Shown here one piece after another: positions 1 to 7,922 of a DNA stretch of 64,000 nucleotides (its first letter is position 1; every line of letters begins with the position of its first letter). A program made the position numbers and the translations under genes. The DNA is from Caprella mutica (taxonomy: Eukaryota > Arthropoda > Malacostraca > Amphipoda > Caprellidae), in NCBI GenBank assembly GCA_947561585.1, contig CANNZV010000919.1:21818-85817 (forward strand), written 5' to 3'. The notes below the pieces were generated by a model, which did not search any database, was not told the origin of the DNA, and worked only from the letters and a program-made list of their open reading frames with translations.

Positions 1-100
1 GAGACCGGTAAGGAACATTGCCCCACTACAGCCCTCTCCCACCCCTTGCCATACGGTTCTCGTAACAGGCGGTTCACAGACAGCACCAACTTACTTACTT
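1..100 (-). mobile_element. Possible 3' remnant of a group II intron (domain V-like region)
   Basis: Read on the minus strand, about positions 80 to 25 contain GTGAACCGCC, then GAGAACCGTA, then GGGGTGGGAGAGG. This order resembles the GAACCGCC...CCGTACG...GGTGTGAGAGG layout found downstream of the reverse transcriptase in many bacterial group II introns. No reverse transcriptase lies upstream on this strand inside the window, so if the match is real the element is truncated or a relic, and its other end is outside the window. Recognition is from memory of the pattern only, with no structure computed. Confidence 0.3.
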
Positions 101-315
101 ACTTTTACGTCGTGGCGGTGCTTGATTTTCCTTGTGCTTTAGCTTTATGTAATATTCCACAAAGGGAATATATGCACGCTACCGGAGGCGGTTTTCCGTC
201 ACCGTCATGCGCACCATTTGAATTATATAAGCAATGCAGACAGATGGAAAAGCTGATTGATGAACTGGCAAAAGGGCGTAAAATGGAGAAGATTTTACGA
301 AAAGAAAAGAAATAA
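46..315 (+). CDS. Small unrecognised ORF, doubtful
   Basis: An 89-residue reading frame opening with TTG and ending in a lysine-rich tail (LAKGRKMEKILRKEKK). Its first third runs antisense through the intron-like region, so only the part from about 170 onward, which contains a Cys pair and a basic helix, could be real. That part could be the 3' end of an older gene. An ACTT repeat (about 89-106) lies inside it. No family is recognised and no ribosome binding site is evident. Confidence 0.2.
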   Translation: MPYGSRNRRFTDSTNLLTYFYVVAVLDFPCALALCNIPQREYMHATGGGFPSPSCAPFELYKQCRQMEKLIDELAKGRKMEKILRKEKK

Positions 316-339
316 AACGGGTACTCTTTTTTTGACCCG

Positions 340-390
340 CCATGTCCCGTAAAAAAGTCTGATTCTTTGAGAGACATGGCGAGTCAAAAC
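340..390. repeat. Inverted repeat between the left-end region and bioA
   Basis: The arms CGCCATGTC (about 351) and GACATGGCG (about 375), extended by GAC/GTC bases, enclose about 20 bases. The T run lies on the 5' side on the plus strand, so it is not a standard intrinsic terminator for the plus strand. On the minus strand it is downstream of the bioA stop and is followed by A residues. It may be a stem-loop end for bioA mRNA or a relic of a palindromic element. Confidence 0.4.
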
Positions 391-413
391 GACCGTTAAA
401 CAATATATTCTAC

Positions 414-1739
414 CTACCGCAGCGCACGCCCTGCCGCCAAACAATCCAAGGCTTCCTCTATCCCTGCATACACTTTCTCCAATTCCTCAGCAGTAATGCA
501 ATAAGGTGGCATAATGTAAATCACATTACCCAACGGACGTAGCAATAAGCCTTTTGCCAAGAAAAAATAATACAACTCATCACGGATATTATTAAAATAA
601 GAAGTCGCTTCGGCGGTTTTAAATTCAATCGCTAAAATCGTCCCTTGTTGGCGTACATCTTTAGCGGCAGCATGCGTTTTCATACGTGCTGCAAAGCTTT
701 CATGATGGCTCACAATGCGCTGAATATCAACTTGATGCGATGGACGTTCTAATATATCTAAACTCGCTAAACCTGCCGCACAGCCACTCGGATTGGCAGT
801 ATAAGAATGGCCATGAAAGAAGGTTTTATATTTATCGGTTGACAAAAAAGCTTCAAAAATAGCCTCCGTACAAGTCGTGACCGCAAGTGGTAAAGTGCCG
901 CCTGTAATACCTTTGGCTAAACAAATTAAGTCGGGCTTTTCGCTTAAATAATCACTGGCTAAAAAGCGGCCAGTTCTATAAAAGCCCGTCATTACTTCAT
1001 CAGCAATAGTAAGCACATCAGCTGCTTTGCAAAGCCCGATAAGTTCCGAAAGGGGCTCGGCATCATACATAATCATGCCGCCTGCGCCTTGTATGAGTGG
1101 TTCAAAAAGAAAGGCATAAGCCTCGCCTTTTGCCAATACATTTTTCAAAGTTTGAATAGATTTCTCCTCGTTTCCTTTCGTAGGTGCAGGAATACGTATC
1201 ACTTCAAATAAGTGCGATTTAAAAGCATTATTCAAAGATAAATCAGCACTTGCCGACATTGCCCCGAAGGTTTCTCCATGAAAAGCATCATCGAATGCGA
1301 TTAGATAACGACGTTCGATGCCTTGATTGTGGAAGTATTGTAGGGCCATTTTCATGGCGATTTCAACGGCAGTTGAACCATTGTCAGAGTAGAAAACACG
1401 GCTTTGATTTTTGGGCAAATGCGTGAGCAAACGCTCGGCTAAAGTCACCGCAGGGTCATGCGTGAAGCCTGCAAAAATCACATGCTCTAATTCCATCATT
1501 TGCTGATACACTCGCTCAGCAATATAAGGGTGTGCATGCCCATGAATATTGACCCACCAAGACGACACGGCATCTATATATTGATTGCCGTTTTCATCAA
1601 ATAATAAGGTCTTTTCACCTCGCACTATTGGCAAAGGTGGTGCAGCTGTTTTTTGCTGCGTATATGGATGCCAAATACACTTTGCATCACGCTCGGCGAG
1701 TTGGCTAGTGCTCTTTATTTTGATAGTATTGCTGTCCAT
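414..1739 (-). CDS. bioA: Adenosylmethionine-8-amino-7-oxononanoate aminotransferase
   Basis: A PLP-dependent class III aminotransferase that converts KAPA to DAPA with SAM as amino donor, the penultimate diamino step of biotin synthesis in the cytosol. The 441 residues match the family length. Visible family features are the WHPYTQ substrate segment near residue 23, SSWWVNIHGHAHP near residue 60, the PLP phosphate-binding SDNGSTAVE segment, the IADEVMTGFYRTG aspartate region, and the Schiff-base lysine in CLAKGITGG (K276). It lies directly downstream of bioD and their ends overlap by about 25 bp, so the two are probably translationally coupled. bioB and bioF are not in this window. Confidence 0.96.
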   Translation of the reverse strand: MDSNTIKIKSTSQLAERDAKCIWHPYTQQKTAAPPLPIVRGEKTLLFDENGNQYIDAVSSWWVNIHGHAHPYIAERVYQQMMELEHVIFAGFTHDPAVTLAERLLTHLPKNQSRVFYSDNGSTAVEIAMKMALQYFHNQGIERRYLIAFDDAFHGETFGAMSASADLSLNNAFKSHLFEVIRIPAPTKGNEEKSIQTLKNVLAKGEAYAFLFEPLIQGAGGMIMYDAEPLSELIGLCKAADVLTIADEVMTGFYRTGRFLASDYLSEKPDLICLAKGITGGTLPLAVTTCTEAIFEAFLSTDKYKTFFHGHSYTANPSGCAAGLASLDILERPSHQVDIQRIVSHHESFAARMKTHAAAKDVRQQGTILAIEFKTAEATSYFNNIRDELYYFFLAKGLLLRPLGNVIYIMPPYCITAEELEKVYAGIEEALDCLAAGRALR

Positions 1740-2332
1740 GTTGTGGCTATTTTTTGAATGTTTGCTGCTGTAATTTCGCTTAATTCTTCGATGCGTCCAA
1801 GTATAAGCACCTTGCTCATTTTTTTGATGATAGCTTCAGTGGTTTCGTGTTTATTTCCATTAAATATAATGCCTTTAATAGGAATATTTCGCTGCCGTAA
1901 AGCACTGATACTCAACAAAGTATGATTAATACTTCCAAGATAATGTCGAGCTATCAATATGACTGGCAATTGCAAATATTCCATTAAATCCAGTATAGTA
2001 TCTTGCTCATTTAAAGGCACTAAAAGCCCACCTGCGCCTTCTACGATAAGGTTATTTTCGGTCTTTGGCAATACAAAATCCGATAGCTGAATTTGCACAC
2101 CATCTATATCCGCAGCCGCATGTGGCGACATCGGTGTTTGCAAACGAAATCGCTCGCTATGAAAGGTCGTTTTGGGATTATTGACCCAATTCTTCACCTT
2201 TATGGTATCGGATTGGTCTAAATCGCCAGCTTGCACAGGCTTCCAATAATCGGCTTGTAATGCTTGTACTAAAATGGCAGAAACGATGGTTTTTCCAACT
2301 TCTGTTCCGATGCCTGTTACGAAATATTTCAT
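1715..2332 (-). CDS. bioD: Dethiobiotin synthetase
   Basis: An ATP-dependent enzyme that closes the ureido ring of dethiobiotin from DAPA and CO2, the step after BioA. The N-terminus MKYFVTGIGTEVGKT is the classic BioD P-loop (GTEVGKT), which is why the ATG at 2332 is preferred over an in-frame ATG eight codons upstream. Further family marks are YWKPVQAG, the VEGAGGLLVPL segment, and a SINHTLLS segment corresponding to the usual G-T-INHTLLT motif. The length is 205 residues, slightly short of typical members. It is first in a bioD-bioA pair with overlapping ends. Confidence 0.95.
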   Translation of the reverse strand: MKYFVTGIGTEVGKTIVSAILVQALQADYWKPVQAGDLDQSDTIKVKNWVNNPKTTFHSERFRLQTPMSPHAAADIDGVQIQLSDFVLPKTENNLIVEGAGGLLVPLNEQDTILDLMEYLQLPVILIARHYLGSINHTLLSISALRQRNIPIKGIIFNGNKHETTEAIIKKMSKVLILGRIEELSEITAANIQKIATTWTAILSK

Positions 2333-2777
2333 GTTTGTTACAATAAAATGATACAAGAGATGCCTAAGTAGGTATGGTATTTGAAAATATAAATAAAAAT
2401 CGCACTATATTTAATGCTTTAGAGTATAGGTGACAGAAAGTTGCAAAGCTAACTTTTTTCTTGACCTATCAAAAAGCAATTTTTAGAAATTACAAAACTA
2501 GGAAGATGCTTACTAAAAGATATAATTTTCCAATTGTTTCTATTTGCTTCATTATTTTCTTTACTTATTCTTGTGTACAAGAAAAAGTTGAAAATCCGCA
2601 CGAAGCTGCGATGCCGCACCGTCATATGAAAGCTTCTCCTCGACTAAGTGATACGGATAGAAAAGATTTGGCACAAAGTAAAGGAAGAGGTGTTAAGCCG
2701 CTGACTTACACGCAGTTAGCTAATCGTTTAGAATTTGCAAATGGTAGGATATATATATTTCAATTTTGGAAATTAAA

Positions 2778-2786
2778 CTGCCAAAC
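2778..2786. repeat. Left 9-bp target-site duplication of the IS
   Basis: CTGCCAAAC lies immediately left of the IS terminal repeat and is repeated exactly at 4090-4098 on the right side. A 9-bp duplication fits IS4-family transposition. Confidence 0.92.
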
Positions 2787-4089
2787 TATTCTACTGAACA
2801 ACGATTTTTTTTAATATGATGTTCGCCAAAAAGTTGGCGAGAAATTAGCATAAAAAAAGCGAAAAAGAACAGTCTGCAAACTATTTTTTTCGCCATGATA
2901 GAATTTGAAAATTCCAAGGAATTGCAAAAGCAAATCCCAGTTCTCACAGAGAAAAAATTAAGCCAATTATTATTAATTAGCACTTGTATATTAGCTGCTC
3001 AGACAACAAATCTGAGCATAGTCTCCAAACGAATGAGCAAAATTGTTGGAGAACAGTTTAAAACAAGTACTGCTTATGGACGCTTAAAACGCTTTTTTCA
3101 AACAGGTAATGGCATTGGAATTCTCCAATTCGTCTGCATCTTAGCTATTCAAATTTTTGGACAAAGCCCTGATTGTTATCTACTTTTAGACCGCACCAAT
3201 TGGAAATATGGCAAAAAACACATCAACTTATTAGTTATTGGTCTAATATATCGAGATGTGTTCATTCCTTTAGTTTGGCTTGATTTAGAACAAGCTGGCA
3301 ATAGCAATTGCAAAACGAGACTGGAATTATTAGACCGTCTTTTAGATTGGTGGTCGCTTTCAGGTGTTCCACTACCTAAGTTGCATATTGCTGGAGACCG
3401 CGAATTCATTGGGTTTGAGTGGTTTAAGGGCTTAGAAAGCAGAGGTATTGAATATGTGATGCGTATTCGTGCAAACTTTAAAGTTCAACTTTGGCTCAAC
3501 GGAAAAATTAAAGACCGAAAGTTAGGGCTTAAAATCATGCAGCGCTATTTTTCCATTTCAGGAAAAGATAGCGCAGAAGTGGTATTAATGTCTGAACTCC
3601 TTGTGCGATTGACTGCTTTTGACAATGATAGTTCAAGAGGTAAAGCAAAGTACATCTATATCATGACCAACATGAATGATATGGTGGAAGCTTCCAAGTT
3701 TTATCGCAAGCGATACAAAATTGAAATTTGCTTCAAACATCTCAAAGCTACGGGCTTGCGTTTAGAAGCTTTGGCAGTACAAGGTGGTCACAAAATCGAC
3801 TTAATGTTTGCGGTGCTGACCTTAATTTACATCATGGCTATTCGTAAAGGAATTATCCATTTTGAAACGGTCGAGCCGCAAGAAATGAGAGTTTTTTATG
3901 ACCCTAAGCCTTATATTGCTCCTGCAAAATCTGTCTTTATGCAAGGCTTTGAATGTATTTTAGCGACTATCTTCACTTTTGAAGAATTTGTCGAAGAAAT
4001 TAAATGCTTGATGAAATGGATTGCCAAAAGCCAAAACCCTCTGTATCAACATCATTACACATTAGAAAATTTTAGTGTTCAGTAGAATA
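2787..4089 (+). mobile_element. Complete IS4-family insertion sequence (1303 bp)
   Basis: The element is bounded by 14-bp perfect terminal inverted repeats, TATTCTACTGAACA on the left and its reverse complement on the right, with exact 9-bp direct repeats outside. It carries one transposase gene. Size, duplication length and the YREK motif of the transposase agree with the IS4 family. Everything needed for transposition appears intact, so it may be active. Confidence 0.93.
2895..4085 (+). CDS. IS4-family DDE transposase
   Basis: A 396-residue transposase that should cut and join the ends of the surrounding element. The acidic triad is visible: D99 in LLLDRTNW, D168 in IAGDREFIG, and E277 in the YREK signature Y270-x2-R273-x3-E277-x6-K284 within FYRKRYKIEICFKHLK. 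The spacing Y(2)R(3)E(6)K is exactly that of IS4-type enzymes. The stop lies just inside the right terminal repeat region. No frameshift or internal stop is seen. Confidence 0.95.
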   Translation: MIEFENSKELQKQIPVLTEKKLSQLLLISTCILAAQTTNLSIVSKRMSKIVGEQFKTSTAYGRLKRFFQTGNGIGILQFVCILAIQIFGQSPDCYLLLDRTNWKYGKKHINLLVIGLIYRDVFIPLVWLDLEQAGNSNCKTRLELLDRLLDWWSLSGVPLPKLHIAGDREFIGFEWFKGLESRGIEYVMRIRANFKVQLWLNGKIKDRKLGLKIMQRYFSISGKDSAEVVLMSELLVRLTAFDNDSSRGKAKYIYIMTNMNDMVEASKFYRKRYKIEICFKHLKATGLRLEALAVQGGHKIDLMFAVLTLIYIMAIRKGIIHFETVEPQEMRVFYDPKPYIAPAKSVFMQGFECILATIFTFEEFVEEIKCLMKWIAKSQNPLYQHHYTLENFSVQ

Positions 4090-4098
4090 CTGCCAAAC
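4090..4098. repeat. Right 9-bp target-site duplication of the IS
   Basis: An exact copy of CTGCCAAAC directly after the right inverted repeat. It pairs with 2778-2786. Confidence 0.92.
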
Positions 4099-4441
4099 AT
4101 GTCGAAAAATTAATCAGCATTTGAAGCAGTTACAGACAGTATTTGGCGAAGAAAAAATAGCATTAATTTATATTAATATGGACAAAAAAACTCTCGAAAA
4201 TGAAGTCAATACTCATATTCGAGAAGATGGTTTGATAGGTGATATTTTTCAAATGGAAAGCCCCGAAGACCTCACCAAAAATGAACTTTGGTACACAGAA
4301 CTACCTGCTATGTATGTCGTAGATAATGATAAAAGCATTAAATTCTTTTATCAACAAGACTTTACTTATGATGAATTAGTAGCTGTTATGCAGCCATTAA
4401 TTTTGTAAACTATTTTCATCTACTGATAGTCTGAACACAAG

Positions 4442-4610
4442 CTTAGGAATGGTGCATCAATAACTTTACACTTTTGGCTGCTTCTTTTTCCTTCTAAAAA
4501 ACACAAAAAAATAGTTCCGTAACTATGACTATGCAACGATTTTTTGAATTCTTTAGAAGAAAAAATAACGGCGTTAAATTTGTAAACTTTATTTAAATCC
4601 GATTACTTAA
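4442..4610. repeat. Long imperfect palindrome with TTCCGTA...CTATGCAA apex
   Basis: The left arm begins TTAGGAATGGTGCATCAATA and continues through a C/T-rich stretch. The right arm is a degenerate reverse complement ending near GATTACTTAA. The apex (about 4515-4545) reads GTTCCGTAACTATGACTATGCAA, which contains the core also found at the tips of other palindromes in the window (6356, 21487, 35654). It fills most of the 297-bp gap between the interrupted lipoprotein gene and the truncated haemoglobin gene. Confidence 0.55.
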
Positions 4611-4705
4611 ACACAGATGTAAACTAGGTATCAACTAAGTAAGGAAAAAAAAATAGCTCAATTCCTATTTAAATAAACTATCTTCGCACCGTAATTGAAA
4701 TAAAT

Positions 4706-5077
4706 ATGTTGAGCATTTACGAACAATTAGGCGCAGATAATGTGCAGCTACTAGTGAACCGCTTCTATGATTTGGTGCAAAAAGATGCCCGAATTAGTGG
4801 TTTATTTAAGAACGACATGAAGGAAATTAAACTAAAACAGGTACAATTCTTGACCCAATTTTTTGGTGGTCCAGCCTTATATAGTCAAGTACATGGGCAT
4901 CCCAGAATGCGTATGCGTCATGCGCCGCATGCTATCACAGGGGAATCAGCATTGGCTTGGCTTGAATGCATGAATGCCGCCGTAAATAGTTTGGATATTG
5001 AAGAAAATTTGAAGACATTTGTGTTCAATAGTTTTCCGAAGTTAGCCGCTCATATGGTCAATAGAATGCCGGAATAA
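4706..5077 (+). CDS. Truncated haemoglobin, group II-like
   Basis: A 123-residue 2-on-2 globin that binds haem and probably reacts with O2, NO or peroxide in the cytosol. The sequence shows B10 Tyr21 in NRFYDLV, the QFFGGPALY turn, HGHPRMRMRHAPHAI with the proximal histidine at H72, and Trp85 at the G8 position, a mark of groups II and III. The GGPxLYxxxHGHPxLRxRH pattern is typical of group II (GlbO/YjbI). It stands alone between repeat-rich spacers. TATCTTCG about 25 bp upstream could be its -7 box. Confidence 0.9.
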   Translation: MLSIYEQLGADNVQLLVNRFYDLVQKDARISGLFKNDMKEIKLKQVQFLTQFFGGPALYSQVHGHPRMRMRHAPHAITGESALAWLECMNAAVNSLDIEENLKTFVFNSFPKLAAHMVNRMPE

Positions 5078-5308
5078 CATTTAATAAGACATTGGCGTTT
5101 TTTTACAAATAACGCTAATTAGACTTTGTGCCTTTACAATGTCAATTGATAAATAAATAGATGACTTCTACTTGACAATATACGTTTTACACAGCATTTG
5201 CCGTATGAATTACGTTTATTTATTAAAGAAACATAGAAAGATTATATCCTTTGAGCGAGCAATACGAACAAGAAAAAAGCCGCTTAAACACAACAACGAT
5301 AAAGCTAC

Positions 5309-6151
5309 ATGAAACAGTATTTTTACGCAGAAGGACAACAACAAATGGGTCCCGTTTCTTTTGAGGAGTTGAAAAATGTAGGTTTAACAACCGATACATT
5401 AGTGTGGTTTGATGGCCTTGCAGATTGGAATAAGGCGGGTGATTTGAGTGAATTGGATGAAATTTTTAATCCGACGGCTATTCAAGGAGCCGCCGAAGTT
5501 ATAGATATAACTCCCACTACTATTCCTTCTACAGAAATAGTGGAGGAAATCGTCTCAGAAAACAAAGCAACAACAAAAGAGGAAGAAGTTCCCCTTGCTG
5601 CTGCGCTTGTAGCAAAAAAACAAACTCCAGTAGTTATTCCAGTTTTGGAATATGCTTTGGAAGCGGCTAGTATTGCTACTTGTATTGAGCCAATGATTAC
5701 TCCTATTATGGAACAATTGGCTGCTGCGCAAACACCAATAGTAGAGCATATTGAAGCAAAAGCAGTGACAAGCCGTGTTGAACAAGCAGCAGTTATTGCA
5801 CCTGTCGAAGTAGCCCCTGAAGTTGTAGCTGAAGCCCTGACCGCAACTGTTGCTAGCGAGGAAGTTGCTGATATTGCAAGTGCTGCTCCTAAAAAGGTAG
5901 CAGCTGTAGTTGCGGAAGTGAGCCAAACCGCAAACGAAGTGACTACTCCAGCTGCGGCAGAAATGCTTGCCACACAAGCAAATTCAGCAATTTCTACCAC
6001 AAAAGAAATGGTAGAGAACACTAGCGATGCTGTAGAGAACACGGTTACGAATACAGTAGAAAAAGTAGTCGATAGCTCAGAAGAAGCAGTAAAAGATACC
6101 ACTCCTAAGAAAGGAATTATGGCTTCTCTTAAACGTCTCTTCGGGAAGTAA
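5309..6151 (+). CDS. GYF_2-domain protein with long Ala/Val/Thr/Glu-rich tail
   Basis: Residues 1 to about 55 (YFYAEGQQQMGPVSFEELK...LVWFDGLADWNKA) match the GYF_2 (DUF4339) domain, a small Trp/Gly fold believed to bind peptides or membrane partners. The rest, about 55-265, is low complexity and rich in Ala, Val, Thr and Glu, with amphipathic stretches such as MVENTSDAVENTVTNTV. It ends in a basic amphipathic tail, KKGIMASLKRLFGK. No signal peptide or membrane segment is seen. A strong terminator follows at 6215. The biological role is unknown. Confidence 0.7.
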   Translation: MKQYFYAEGQQQMGPVSFEELKNVGLTTDTLVWFDGLADWNKAGDLSELDEIFNPTAIQGAAEVIDITPTTIPSTEIVEEIVSENKATTKEEEVPLAAALVAKKQTPVVIPVLEYALEAASIATCIEPMITPIMEQLAAAQTPIVEHIEAKAVTSRVEQAAVIAPVEVAPEVVAEALTATVASEEVADIASAAPKKVAAVVAEVSQTANEVTTPAAAEMLATQANSAISTTKEMVENTSDAVENTVTNTVEKVVDSSEEAVKDTTPKKGIMASLKRLFGK

Positions 6152-6214
6152 GGAACGATATAACCTTGCACTGTTTTACGATTAATCGTTTAGCCTATGC
6201 TTTCTTTTTAATAT

Positions 6215-6259
6215 AAAAAGCCTCTCTTTTTCGCCAAAACGAAAAAGAGAGGCTTTTTT
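6215..6259 (+). terminator. Intrinsic terminator after the GYF_2 gene
   Basis: AAAAAGCCTCTCTTTTTCG, a 6-base loop and the matching arm form a near-perfect 19-bp stem followed by TTTTTT. Because the stem is flanked by A and T runs it can work on either strand. Confidence 0.9.
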
Positions 6260-6283
6260 GTTGGCGAAAACTGTAAATGTTTC

Positions 6284-6451
6284 CCTAAGTAGTCAGTCAA
6301 GTTAATACTGTCGGGTTGGCGCGGATTATTTTCCGCCTGCTCTCTCTTAAAAATTATTCCGTAGCTCGGCTATGCAAGAATTTTTAAAAAAAAGCAGACG
6401 AAAAATCCGCTCACGCGAACCCGACACTATTAACTTGACTGACTACTTAGG
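6284..6451. repeat. Long palindromic element, family 1 (copy 1)
   Basis: A 168-bp palindrome with terminal arms CCTAAGTAGTCAGTCAAGTT and the reverse complement, inner arms containing GTCGGGTTGGCGCGGATTA and CCGCCTGC, and an apex with ATTCCGTAGCTCGGCTATGCAAG. The arms differ at several positions, so it is not an assembly artefact of exact inversion. A near-identical copy lies at 35581 and an inverted-orientation copy at 55759. It contains no ORF and behaves like a MITE or a large transcription-stopping hairpin. Confidence 0.85.
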
Positions 6452-6545
6452 AATGGTTCAAAAATAAATTATCATTCTTGGCTGCTTCTTTTACGCTCAT
6501 GCCGCCCGTCCGCTTTGCTATTATATTTACTTTTTGTCAGTTGTT
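6452..6545. repeat. Half of a GGAATGGTTCAAAAATAA-type palindrome
   Basis: Directly after the family 1 palindrome the sequence GGAATGGTTCAAAAATAA continues into TTGGCTGCTTCTTTT, the same left arm seen at 4442. No right arm is found before the neighbouring gene end at 6559, so this is a truncated copy. Confidence 0.5.
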
Positions 6546-6558
6546 TGTCCTACAATAA

Positions 6559-7845
6559 TCATTTGTACAACAAATATTTCGCCCGAATAGCTTTAAATTC
6601 ATCTAAATCAACTTGCCAAGTAGCCCGAATTTCTGCCTCCGTTTTACCTTCGATAATTTGCTTTCGTAAAACATCTGTTCCTGCTAAAGTATCGAAAAAT
6701 TTATTCTTTAAAAAGAAGCTTGACTTATCTGGATAGCTATTATAAAAGTCCAATAAATAGCTCAAATCCAATTGCTTTTCGCGCATTATTTCCAAAGGCA
6801 TTTCTGACAAATCAAAGCCTCTACATTTCTTATTTTCAAACTTCGGATACTTTGCACCATCTCTTGAAATAGGTCTGTAATATGCTTCGCCAATCGTCGC
6901 ATTTGGAGTGCCATATATTTGAAATTGCCGCTCTGTTCCACGACCAATATTGACCACCGTTCCTTCAAATAAACACAAAGAAGGATAAAGATAAATAGCT
7001 CGCAAATTGGGTAGATTTGGAGATGGTTTTATCGGTAAATCATAAGCCATTTGGTGGTCATAATTTTGGCAAGGAATAATGGTCAGATTACAACGTAAAT
7101 TATCACCCAACCAGCCTTCTTCATTCGTCATTTTGGCATATTCTCCAACCGTCATACCATGCACTATTGGAATTTCATGCATCCCCACAAAAGACTGATA
7201 ATCAGCACTTAAGACAGGCCCATCCACATAATGCCCGTTTGGATTAGGACGGTCTAAAACCATAAAATCTACCTTATATTTAGCACAGCTTTGCATTACA
7301 TAATGCATCGTCGAAATATAGGTATAAAAGCGCGCGCCTACGTCTTGAATATCGAATATAACAAGGTCTATTTCAGCCAAATCTTCGGCAGTTGGTTTCT
7401 TTGATTTTCCATATAATGATTTGAGTGGAATACCTGTTTTTGCATCTTTGCCATCGCTTACTTTTTCGCCAGCATCGGCTGTTCCACGGAAACCATGTTC
7501 AGGTGCAAATATCTTGACAATATCTACTCCTTTTGCCAACAAAGCATCTGCTAAATGTTGCCCACCTATCGTAGAAGTTTGATTAACAACCAAAGCAATT
7601 TTCTTATCTTTTAATAGCGGTAAATAAGCGGCTAATTGTTCTGCGCCCATTTGTATTGGAGCAGGTATTGAGGGTGTTTCTATGACTGGATTTTCTGCTG
7701 CTGCATCATTATTTTGAATGACCGTTTCCGTCTTTGGTTCAGTCGGTTGATAGTCTGTTTCGTTTGGTGGCGTATTGGTGTTAGCACATCTTGCCGCTAT
7801 GGCGAAAATAGCGATTAGGAGAATGAGGAGTGAATTGTTTTTCAT
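6559..7845 (-). CDS. namZ: DUF1343 protein, NamZ-type exo-beta-N-acetylmuramidase
   Basis: A 428-residue exported protein. The N-terminus has a hydrophobic signal ending AIAARC followed by a Thr/Pro/Glu-rich linker, so it may be a lipoprotein, although Arg before the Cys is unusual for a lipobox. From about residue 70 it matches the DUF1343 (YbbC/NamZ) family: ALVVNQTS, IFAPEHGFRGTADAGEKV, LVIFDIQDVGARFYTYISTM, and DRPNPNGHYVDGP. Characterised members release MurNAc from the non-reducing ends of peptidoglycan, so a role in cell-wall turnover or recycling in the periplasm is likely. It is convergent with the repeat block to its left. Family assignment is strong, activity is inferred. Confidence 0.88.
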   Translation of the reverse strand: MKNNSLLILLIAIFAIAARCANTNTPPNETDYQPTEPKTETVIQNNDAAAENPVIETPSIPAPIQMGAEQLAAYLPLLKDKKIALVVNQTSTIGGQHLADALLAKGVDIVKIFAPEHGFRGTADAGEKVSDGKDAKTGIPLKSLYGKSKKPTAEDLAEIDLVIFDIQDVGARFYTYISTMHYVMQSCAKYKVDFMVLDRPNPNGHYVDGPVLSADYQSFVGMHEIPIVHGMTVGEYAKMTNEEGWLGDNLRCNLTIIPCQNYDHQMAYDLPIKPSPNLPNLRAIYLYPSLCLFEGTVVNIGRGTERQFQIYGTPNATIGEAYYRPISRDGAKYPKFENKKCRGFDLSEMPLEIMREKQLDLSYLLDFYNSYPDKSSFFLKNKFFDTLAGTDVLRKQIIEGKTEAEIRATWQVDLDEFKAIRAKYLLYK

Positions 7846-7922
7846 TTGTTTGTTTTCAAATTAGAATACATTTAAGATAGCAGACACAGCGCGTGCAAAG
7901 ATTTCGCAGAAGAAGTAGGTTA

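Larger units (their letters stand above)
2506..4408 (+). pseudogene. Thioredoxin-like lipoprotein gene interrupted by an IS4-family element
   Basis: The 5' part (2506-2786) starts at an ATG giving a lipoprotein signal with lipobox TYSC, then a polar linker, then a strand ending FWKLNCQT. The 3' part resumes after the insertion at 4099 and ends at 4408 with a cis-Pro-like segment (ELPAMYVVDND). Omitting the insertion and one 9-bp target copy leaves 591 bp, one open frame of 196 codons, in which Cys92-Gln-Thr-Cys95 forms a CxxC directly across the insertion point. This suggests a membrane-anchored thiol/disulfide protein of the TlpA/thioredoxin fold that is now broken. The left piece would run ten codons into the element before stopping. 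Because the flanking frames are intact, the insertion looks recent. Confidence 0.85.

Noticed and set aside
340..390. Left inverted repeat as a normal terminator for bioA
   Set aside because: On the bioA strand the stem is followed by A residues rather than a T run, so it was listed only as an inverted repeat.
5482..6171. Long open frame on the minus strand (229 codons) opposite the GYF_2 gene
   Set aside because: It mirrors the Ala/Val/Glu-rich low-complexity tail; the plus frame has a real domain and a good start, and the minus frame is Ser/Thr/Ala-rich as expected for an antisense shadow.
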